Assembly: GCF_000015265.1 (NCBI RefSeq)
Contig: NC_008699.1
Location: 4,278,001-4,342,000, forward strand
Direction: 5' to 3'
Origin: Nocardioides sp. JS614
GTDB lineage: Bacteria > Actinomycetota > Actinomycetes > Propionibacteriales > Nocardioidaceae
DNA: 64,000 bases
The notes beneath the pieces are model-generated. The model was not told the DNA's origin. It saw only the letters and a list, made by a program, of their open reading frames with translations, and searched no databases. The position numbers and the translations under genes were made by a program. The number at the start of each line of letters is the position of its first letter. Within the stretch, counting starts at the first letter, position 1. Below, piece by piece: positions 58,806-64,000 of the stretch.

Positions 58806-58842
58806 TGCCGGGTCCAGGTTCCGGAGGGACCTGGACCCGGCA
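58806..58842 (-). terminator. Intercistronic hairpin after the Liv-type binding protein gene
   Basis: A perfect 13-bp stem (58807-58819 with 58829-58841), extended by one T-A pair, closes over a 9-base loop. It sits 13 bp after the binding-protein stop and before livH, as expected for partial termination that keeps binding protein in excess. Confidence 0.7.
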
Positions 58843-58854
58843 TGCCGACTCGAC

Positions 58855-60078
58855 TTACTCGCTTGCGTCCGCCAACGTCTCCAGGTACCAGGAGTCTCCA
58901 TCGTGCACCCACTGGTAGACGGCGAGCTGCTCCGGATCGTGGAAGAAGTCGTGGTTGTCCGCACTGAACTGGAGCGGGATGCCTGCCGGGTTCTCCGACG
59001 CGGGGACGGACAGTCCCTCCCACGCCTCGGCGACCTTCGTGTCGTCGAACGTGCCGGCCTCCTCGACGGCCTTGGCCCAGGCCACGACACACGCCGTCGC
59101 CAGTGGGGTCGCCTTGAGCTGGGTGACCCCGCTCTTCGGGCCGGTCTGGACGCCGTAGTCCGAAGTGGCCTTCTTGATGAACGCGGCGTAGGCGGTCGGC
59201 CACTCGCTGTCAGGGATCTTCGTCATGTTCAGCAGCGGCTCGGACGAGAACACCGTGCCCTCCGCAGCATCACCCGCGCCGTCGACGAACGCATAGCTCT
59301 GCAGGCCATCGCCGCCCACGAGGATGCCGTCGTAGCCCACGTCGCCGGCCGAGATGGCGGATTGGGCCGCGGCGGCTGCGTCAGCGCTGATGTAGATGGC
59401 GTCTGCATCCTTGAGCTTGTTGAACTGCGCGAGCTGGTTCGAGGCGTCGGCGTTGTAGAGCTCGGCACCGAGGTAGTCGATCCCGTACTCCGGAGCGAGC
59501 TCAGCGAACTCCTTGTCGGTGGCCTGGCCGGTGTCGTCGTTGGCGTACACGACCCCGACCGACTTGACGGTGCCTGAGTCCTGGAAGTACTTCAGCAGGG
59601 CCGTGATGAACAGGTTGTTGAACGGGCCCGCGCGGAACGTGTACTTCGCGCCGGCTACCGAGTCTGACGAGTCGACCGAGAGCGGGCAGTTGAGCTGCTG
59701 CTTCGCGTCGTAGATCGGGCGAGCGGCGTTGTAGAGGAAGCTGAAAGAGGGGCCGACGATGAGCCCGACCGACGGGTCGTCGCTCAACTCACGGACCGCC
59801 GTCACGGTCGGCTGCGCCTGGATCTGGTCGTCACGCGTGATGACCTCGAGCTGCCGGCCGAGGAGTCCCCCGTCCGCGTTGATCTTGTCCACCTGGTATT
59901 GCAGGGAGTTCTTGAGGAAGTCACCGAAGTACCCGAAGTCGCCGCTGAACGGCTCGACGATGGCGATCTTGACGGGGCCCGAGTCCGAACCGTCGTTTCC
60001 GTCGGAGCCGCCCGAGCCGCAGGCGGCCAGCGCGAGCCCCAGCACGAGAAGGCATACAAGTCCTGACATTCGTTTCAT
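58855..60078 (-). CDS. ABC transporter substrate-binding lipoprotein, LivJ/urea-amide type
   Basis: The 407-residue type-I periplasmic-binding protein has lipobox LALAAC (Cys20) and the family start KIAIVEPFSGDFGYFG, then QVDKINADGGLLGRQLEVITRDDQ. Ligands of this class are amino acids, amides, urea or aromatic acids. It is the first gene of the unit that ends with the amidohydrolase at 53326. The ligand is probably the N-containing compound that the amidohydrolases process. That is inferred from operon content. Confidence 0.9.
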   Translation of the reverse strand: MKRMSGLVCLLVLGLALAACGSGGSDGNDGSDSGPVKIAIVEPFSGDFGYFGDFLKNSLQYQVDKINADGGLLGRQLEVITRDDQIQAQPTVTAVRELSDDPSVGLIVGPSFSFLYNAARPIYDAKQQLNCPLSVDSSDSVAGAKYTFRAGPFNNLFITALLKYFQDSGTVKSVGVVYANDDTGQATDKEFAELAPEYGIDYLGAELYNADASNQLAQFNKLKDADAIYISADAAAAAQSAISAGDVGYDGILVGGDGLQSYAFVDGAGDAAEGTVFSSEPLLNMTKIPDSEWPTAYAAFIKKATSDYGVQTGPKSGVTQLKATPLATACVVAWAKAVEEAGTFDDTKVAEAWEGLSVPASENPAGIPLQFSADNHDFFHDPEQLAVYQWVHDGDSWYLETLADASE

Positions 60079-60102
60079 GTCCGCCCCACCTCGAAGTCGA
60101 TT

Positions 60103-60165
60103 GTTCCGTGTAACGGAACCTTGTTTCAGTGAGAGAACTTTCGCACCGCCGGGCCGACGTGTCAA
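60103..60165 (-). promoter_or_regulatory. Promoter and operator of the Liv-type transporter operon
   Basis: On the minus strand TTGACA (60160-60165), 17 bp and GAAAGT (60137-60142) precede the operator core GGAAC-ctt-GTTTC (60115-60127), with a third half-site GTTCC at 60103-60107, 7 bp away. Confidence 0.7.
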
Positions 60166-60229
60166 CACACTCCGACCGCGAAGCTCCGCGGCGCGATCGG
60201 GCGCGTCTCGACCGGGTAGGCGGCGGCAC

Positions 60230-61627
60230 TCAGCGCACCCAGCGGAACCGCGACTTGGCCATGACGTCACGACCGAATCCACTGGCGTCCATCACCGTCG
60301 CCGAAGCCGACGTGGCCCGGGCCGCGAGCTCCTCCACGTCGTACCCGAGCAGCTCCCCGTCACGAACTCGCTCCTCGCCTGCGACATACACGTGTCGGAC
60401 GGCCGAGCGGTCATTGGCATAGACCAGGTTGGACAAGATCGTTCCCCGCGGGGCGAGGCTGGGGCGGTCGATGTCGAGGCAGATGACGTCCGCGGCCCGG
60501 CCCGGAACCAGCGCACCCAGCCGGTGTTCCTGGTAGAGCGCCCGGGCGCCGTGCAGCGTCAGCAGCTCCAGGCCGAGCTCAGCCGAACCGTAGAGACCGT
60601 CTCGCTCCCGGGTCTTCTGCTGGTAGACCGCGAGCTTGGCGGTCTCCCACAGATTCTGGGAGTTGCCCGTGTTGGCGCCGTCACTGCCGAGCCCGACCCG
60701 TAGCCCCGCCGCGAGCCAGGACGCCACCCGGCTGATCGGGTCGCCCTCGTGGGCGTTGCTTTCCGGACAGTGGGCGACCGCGACGTCGTGCTGGGCGAGC
60801 AAGGGGATCTCGCTCTCCTCGGTCCAGGTCGCGTGCGCGAGCAGCACTTGGGACTCGAGAGCACCGATGTCCGCCATGTACTCGACGAGCAGTTTGCCGT
60901 AGCGCCGCTGGGATTCCGCCTGCTCGTCCCGATCCGCTCCCATATGGAGCATGAGCATGAGCCGCTCCGCGGCGGCGTACTCGCTCAGCGCGCGCATCAT
61001 CTCGGTCGAGACGCGCATGGTGGAGACCGCGGACGGATGCACCGCGATGAGTGGGGAGTCGTAGTCACGTCTGAGCTCCTCGACGCGGGCGATGGCGTCC
61101 TCGGGCGCCTCCCGGAAGTCGAGCGGGATGGTCTGCGAGTTCACGGTCTCGTCCGTGCTATCCATCGTGGCGCGCCCGAAGAGGGTGCAGATGCCCATCT
61201 CCCGGCACGCCTGCAGCACACCTGCTGGCCGGTCCCGGTGACCGAACTCGTCGCAGGCGGTCGTGGTGACACCCGCGAGCAGCAGCTCGGCGATCGAGCA
61301 CCGTGCCCCGTCGTAGGAGGCGGGACCGTCGATGACCCGGAGGGCGTCGAACATCTTCGTGCCCATCTCGAGCCGGTCGAGCTCGTCCAGGCCCCCGCGG
61401 ACGACGCTCAGGCTCAAGTGGTCGTGCGTGTTGACCAGGCCGGGCATGACGACGTGCCGCCCACCGAGATCGCGGACCTGTGTCCAGGGGCGGCCCGTCG
61501 GCGCCTCGGACGCGGGCCCGACGTCCCGGACGAGCCCGTCCTCCATCTGAACGTAGCCGTCGGAGAAGACCCGGCGGTCTGCGTCCATAGTGATGACCAC
61601 GGCATGGGTGAGAAGGGTGCTGGGCAT
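60230..61627 (-). CDS. Amidohydrolase, AtzA/TrzN/GuaD-like
   Basis: The 465-residue enzyme has NTHDH (H68, H70), MLHMGADRDE, LAHATWTEE and GLGSDGANTGN, a full mononuclear amidohydrolase site. It shares the segments QNLWE.AKLA and LAAGLRVGLGSDG with 53326-54777 and probably arose by duplication of the same ancestor. ATG 61627 follows AGGAG. It is a single-gene unit with its own operator. Probable reactions are deamination, dechlorination or amide/amidine hydrolysis of a heterocycle; which one cannot be read. Confidence 0.88.
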   Translation of the reverse strand: MPSTLLTHAVVITMDADRRVFSDGYVQMEDGLVRDVGPASEAPTGRPWTQVRDLGGRHVVMPGLVNTHDHLSLSVVRGGLDELDRLEMGTKMFDALRVIDGPASYDGARCSIAELLLAGVTTTACDEFGHRDRPAGVLQACREMGICTLFGRATMDSTDETVNSQTIPLDFREAPEDAIARVEELRRDYDSPLIAVHPSAVSTMRVSTEMMRALSEYAAAERLMLMLHMGADRDEQAESQRRYGKLLVEYMADIGALESQVLLAHATWTEESEIPLLAQHDVAVAHCPESNAHEGDPISRVASWLAAGLRVGLGSDGANTGNSQNLWETAKLAVYQQKTRERDGLYGSAELGLELLTLHGARALYQEHRLGALVPGRAADVICLDIDRPSLAPRGTILSNLVYANDRSAVRHVYVAGEERVRDGELLGYDVEELAARATSASATVMDASGFGRDVMAKSRFRWVR

Positions 61628-61669
61628 GGCTGTCGGCTCCTGAGGCGGCGGGCGAGCAGACGAGGTTCT

Positions 61670-61718
61670 GTTCCACTCATCGCAACACTGTTTACCGCAA
61701 CGAGCCGAGCGGGGTCAC
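61670..61718 (-). promoter_or_regulatory. Promoter and operator of the second amidohydrolase gene
   Basis: GTTCC (61670-61674) and GCAAC-act-GTTTA (61682-61694) keep the standard 7-bp and 3-bp spacings. On the minus strand a weak GTGACC (61713-61718) and GTAAAC (61690-61695) stand 17 bp apart. This is the right-most copy of the island operator. Confidence 0.55.
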
Positions 61719-62060
61719 GGACCTGGGCCATCGGGCTGGGCGGATACGGCCCGAACCGGTGGGCGACACGATTCGGGCCACCCCGGACCTCCGCCCCAGC
61801 ACGGGGACGCTCGGTGCCCGAGCGGTTCCCGCGACGACCTCGGTCCCGCGAGCGGCGCCACCCGACCTGCCCGCCATGATCGCGCCACGAGCCACGCTCG
61901 TCAGGCCCACGGGCGCCGCCTCGGGCACCGAAAGGCGCCGGACACGCAGAGGGGCGACCGCCGCGCCGGCGCTGTGCGCGACTCGTCGAGCGGCTCCGCG
62001 ACCGCCCGGGCGGTGCCCGGGCCGTCAGGCCGCGCCGGCCACAGCCGGCCGGCTCACGTC

Positions 62061-62082
62061 GCCGGGGCGCCCGGGCCCCGGC
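62061..62082 (-). terminator. Hairpin directly after the enoyl-CoA hydratase gene
   Basis: GCCGGGGC (62061-62068) and GCCCCGGC (62075-62082) pair over a 6-base loop, ending at the hydratase stop codon. It probably terminates the BCCP-hydratase transcript. Confidence 0.55.
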
Positions 62083-62874
62083 TCAGTCACCGACAAAGAC
62101 CGGCTCCCGGCGCTCGAGGAACGCCGTGGCCGCCTCCACACAGTCCGAGGACGCGGTGGCGGCGGCCTGGCGGGCGGCCTCGCGGTCGAGCAGCTCGCCG
62201 AAGCCGACCAGCTCGGCGTCGTTCAGGTTCGCCTTCATGCCTGCCATCGCGATCGGCGCCTGGGCGGCGAGCTGCGTGGCGACCTCCAGCACCCGGTCGC
62301 GGAAGAGCTCATCGGGCATCACCTCGGAGACCAACCCGATCCGGAGGGCCTCCGCGGCGTCGAACTTCCGGTTGAGCAGACACAGCTCGCGGGCCATACC
62401 CGCGCCGACGATCCGCGGCAGGGTCCAGCTGGAGCCGAAGTCTCCGGTCAGTCCGGCCGACACGAACGACGACCGGAACACCGCCGAGCTCGCGGCCAGG
62501 CGCAGGTCGCAGGCGCAGGCCCACGAGAGGCCGGCGCCGGCGCACGGCCCGTTCACCGCGGCGATCGTGGGCTTCCCCATCTCGTGCAGCAGCTGGCTCG
62601 AGCGGTGCAGCCGGCGCAGGTCGGCTTCCTCGCGCGCCACGTCGACGCCCACGGCGAGGTCGCCGATCTCGCCGAGGTCACCGCCGGCGCAGAAACCGCG
62701 CCCCACCCCGGTGAGCACCACGCAGCGGACCGCTGGATCGGCGGCCGCCGTCTCGAGGACCGGCAACAGCTCGTCGACCAGCCCCTTGGTCATCGCGTTG
62801 AGCCGGTCGGGCCGGTTCAGCGAGATCACCTGCACGGCACCAACGACGTCATTGAGCACCATCGGCTCGCTCAT
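62083..62874 (-). CDS. Enoyl-CoA hydratase/isomerase
   Basis: The 263-residue crotonase has VRCVVLTGVGRGFCAGGDLGEI (first oxyanion loop) and VNGPCAGAGLSWACACDLRLA (second). In the following segment SAGLTGDFGSS a Glu/Asp pair typical of hydratases is reduced to one Asp, so isomerase, hydratase or another crotonase activity is possible. It follows the biotinyl carrier gene after 19 bp. It lacks the island operator and belongs to the right-hand acyl-CoA locus. Confidence 0.9.
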   Translation of the reverse strand: MSEPMVLNDVVGAVQVISLNRPDRLNAMTKGLVDELLPVLETAAADPAVRCVVLTGVGRGFCAGGDLGEIGDLAVGVDVAREEADLRRLHRSSQLLHEMGKPTIAAVNGPCAGAGLSWACACDLRLAASSAVFRSSFVSAGLTGDFGSSWTLPRIVGAGMARELCLLNRKFDAAEALRIGLVSEVMPDELFRDRVLEVATQLAAQAPIAMAGMKANLNDAELVGFGELLDREAARQAAATASSDCVEAATAFLERREPVFVGD

Positions 62875-62893
62875 CGTCCATCCCTCTTCATCG

Positions 62894-63112
62894 TCACGGT
62901 GCCAGCACCACCAGCACGTCCCCCGCCGCGACCTGGTCGCCTGGCGCCACCCGGACCTCCGCGACCAGCGCGGCGGTCTCGGCGTGGACGGGGATCTCCA
63001 TCTTCATGGTCTCCATGACCAGCAGGCAGTGCCCCGGCTCGACCCTGGCGCCCGGCTCCACCTCGATCTTCCAGATGTTGCCGGGCAGCTCGGCCACGAC
63101 CTCGTGCCTCAC
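62894..63112 (-). CDS. Biotin/lipoyl carrier protein (BCCP-like)
   Basis: The 72-residue single carrier domain has the biotinylation motif ETMKM (Lys37) and the flanking glycine turns (GARVEPG, PGDQVAAGD). It would carry biotin for an acyl-CoA carboxylase whose other subunits are outside the window. The GTG at 63112 overlaps the stop of a 13-codon ORF (GTGA), so its translation may depend on that ORF. Its promoter overlaps a TTGAC-type operator. Confidence 0.88.
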   Translation of the reverse strand: MRHEVVAELPGNIWKIEVEPGARVEPGHCLLVMETMKMEIPVHAETAALVAEVRVAPGDQVAAGDVLVVLAP

Positions 63113-63150
63113 GGCTGCGCGGTCCTGACTCGCCGGACTGTCTCGGTCAT
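63109..63150 (-). CDS. Possible 13-residue leader ORF coupled to the BCCP gene
   Basis: ATG at 63150 lies about where transcription should start from the -10 TACGCT, so it would be read from a leaderless mRNA. The ORF encodes MTETVRRVRTAQP and its TGA overlaps the GTG of the BCCP gene. Whether it is translated is unknown. Coupled leaderless small ORFs are frequent in mycobacteria. Confidence 0.4.
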   Translation of the reverse strand: MTETVRRVRTAQP

Positions 63151-63156
63151 GGCCCG

Positions 63157-63185
63157 AGCGTAGGCTGAATTGACACTGACGTCAA
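63157..63185 (-). promoter_or_regulatory. Promoter with TTGAC-N6-GTCAA operator before the BCCP operon
   Basis: The inverted repeat TTGAC-actgac-GTCAA (63170-63185) includes a minus-strand -35 (TTGACG, 63180-63185), and 17 bp on lies TACGCT (63157-63162). The repeat overlaps the -35 and spacer, as for a TetR-type repressor. It is unlike the island operator. Confidence 0.6.
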
Positions 63186-63190
63186 GTTCA

Positions 63191-63643
63191 TTAGTGGCGG
63201 CTGACCAGCAGCGGGATCGATCCCGACTGAACCACCTCGGCGCGCTGGTTGATCAGCTCGAAGCGCCGCTCGAGCACGCCGCTGTCTCCGGCGGTGGTCA
63301 CCCGGGTCCCGAGGATCGTGACCCGCACCCGGACCGTGTCCCCCACGACCACCGGCGCGTGGAACCGCCAGTCGTCCACACCGAGGAGCGCGATCGAGCA
63401 GCTCTCGAAGACGCCCAGCCGCGAAGCCAGGCCCATCGCGACCGACATGCCGAGCAGGCCGTGGGCGATGCGCTCGCCGAACCGCGAGGACGCCATGTGC
63501 ACCGCGTCGGTGTGCGGTGGGTTCGTGTCCCACGACCAGCTGGCGAACCAGACGAGGTCGGACTCGGTGATCGTGCGGCCCTGGCCGGTGAACACCTGGC
63601 CCGCCTCGAAGTCGTCGAAGGACCAGGCGTGCGGCGGCTCCAT
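63191..63643 (-). CDS. MaoC-family acyl-CoA hydratase
   Basis: The 150-residue hot-dog protein has SFDDFEAGQVF, TITESDLVWFASWSWDTNPPHTD and ERIAHGLLGMSVAMGL, the usual MaoC motif with catalytic Asp/His near residues 38-48. It is probably in the same locus as the enoyl-CoA hydratase gene 7 bp upstream. It is only distantly related to the island MaoC proteins. Confidence 0.87.
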   Translation of the reverse strand: MEPPHAWSFDDFEAGQVFTGQGRTITESDLVWFASWSWDTNPPHTDAVHMASSRFGERIAHGLLGMSVAMGLASRLGVFESCSIALLGVDDWRFHAPVVVGDTVRVRVTILGTRVTTAGDSGVLERRFELINQRAEVVQSGSIPLLVSRH

Positions 63644-63649
63644 CCGGGA

Positions 63650-64000
63650 TCAGTGGCCGGTGAACGTCGGCGTCCGCTTGGCGACGAAGGCCTCGACGCC
63701 CTCGCGCACGTCGTCGCTGCGGTTGACGATCTCGACGGCGTACTCCGCCTCGACGAGGGACTCCTCGAAGGTCTGCTCACGGGAGCGCCGCATCATCCGC
63801 TTGGCCATCCGCACCGCGAGCGGCGCCTTCGCGGCGATCTGCGCCGCAAGCTCCGCGCCCCGCTCCTGGAGCCGGTCGTCGGGGACCACCTCGGTGACCA
63901 GCCCCAGCCGGTGCGCCTCCGCCGCGTCGTAGACCTCGCCGAGCAGCGTCATTCGCAGCGCCGCGTCGTGGCCCATCGCCCGCGGGAACAACCAGGCGCC
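63650..64000 (-). CDS. Enoyl-CoA hydratase/isomerase (C-terminal part)
   Basis: The frame is open to the window end, leaving about 116 residues. FPRAMGHDAALRMTLLGEVYDAAEAHRLGLVTEVVPDD is the crotonase segment after the second oxyanion loop, and the trimerisation helix and KRTPTF ending follow. The active-site residues lie outside the window. Confidence 0.85.
   Translation of the reverse strand, partial: GAWLFPRAMGHDAALRMTLLGEVYDAAEAHRLGLVTEVVPDDRLQERGAELAAQIAAKAPLAVRMAKRMMRRSREQTFEESLVEAEYAVEIVNRSDDVREGVEAFVAKRTPTFTGH

Larger units (their letters stand above)
61628..62082. other. Intergenic region at the right border of the island
   Basis: This 455-bp stretch contains the last operator copy and the hairpin at 62061-62082. 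The remaining part (about 61720-62050) is GC-rich with several short inverted repeats. I find no credible gene, RNA gene or integrase-type attachment site in it. Confidence 0.6.

Noticed and set aside
59992..60004. Further operator-like sequence inside the Liv-type binding-protein gene
   Set aside because: The spacing between half-sites is wrong by one base and it lies in coding sequence. It was taken as chance.
9198..61627. Island as a recently inserted mobile element
   Set aside because: No integrase, transposase, tRNA gene or direct repeats were found at the borders, and base and codon use look like those of the flanks.

Overview
The window is chromosomal DNA from a high-GC actinomycete. 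The evidence is GTG starts, overlapping GTGA/ATGA gene junctions, likely leaderless transcripts, F420-type oxidoreductases and many acyl-CoA genes. A Nocardioides-like or related Propionibacteriales host is a plausible guess, but the sequence alone does not prove it. I see no rRNA, tRNA, CRISPR array, transposase or phage gene.

Left flank (1-9.0 kb): the end of an Asp/Glu racemase gene, an M4 metallopeptidase that appears fused to an emfourin-type inhibitor domain, two secreted beta-propeller/Ig-repeat proteins, a PPOX flavoprotein bracketed by copies of a short palindrome, and the housekeeping GTPase typA.

Centre (9.0-61.7 kb): 47 genes that read as one catabolic island of unknown substrate. 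It holds three related KstD/fumarate-reductase-like flavoproteins and a long operon at 12.9-22.8 kb with MaoC, LLM oxidoreductase, CaiB, MmgE/PrpD, a triple-RidA protein, two MaoC-fold hydratase subunits, an Ltp2-type aldolase with a DUF35 partner, an acyl-CoA dehydrogenase and a 3-hydroxyacyl-CoA dehydrogenase. An opposing operon at 22.8-29.8 kb has a HpcH/CitE-like lyase, two VOC proteins, two flavoproteins and a cupin. Next come a MFS exporter, an oligopeptide-type ABC transporter whose binding-protein gene is detached from its other genes, a second CaiB plus cyclase plus PrpD plus hydantoinase operon, single and tandem-fused alpha/beta hydrolases, further VOC, SDR, AMP-ligase, cupin and MDR genes, a Liv-type ABC transporter with a permease-ATPase fusion, and two AtzA/TrzN-like amidohydrolases. 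An IclR-family regulator sits at 48.2-49.0 kb.

The main finding is regulatory. Fourteen copies of a 13-bp inverted repeat (GRAAC-N3-GTTYC), usually with a further half-site 7 bp away, precede nearly every transcription unit of the island. At eight of them a recognisable -35/-10 promoter precedes the repeat, and at seven of these the repeat lies at the predicted transcription start. The geometry GGAA-N5-TTCC equals that of the E. coli IclR box, so the local IclR protein is the best candidate to control the whole island as one regulon. A second unusual signal is that all three alpha/beta-hydrolase domains of the island carry G-x-H-T-G where a Ser/Asp/Cys nucleophile is expected.

Pathway logic (inference): an imported or diffusible compound, probably cyclic and containing amide or other C-N bonds (hydantoinase, cyclase, two amidohydrolases, RidA), is oxidised by flavoproteins, F420 and VOC enzymes. 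It is then activated to CoA esters (AMP ligase, CaiB) and broken down by dehydrogenation, hydration and retro-aldol or Claisen cleavage. The right end (62.1-64 kb) is a separate acyl-CoA locus (two enoyl-CoA hydratases, a biotinyl carrier, MaoC) with a different operator.
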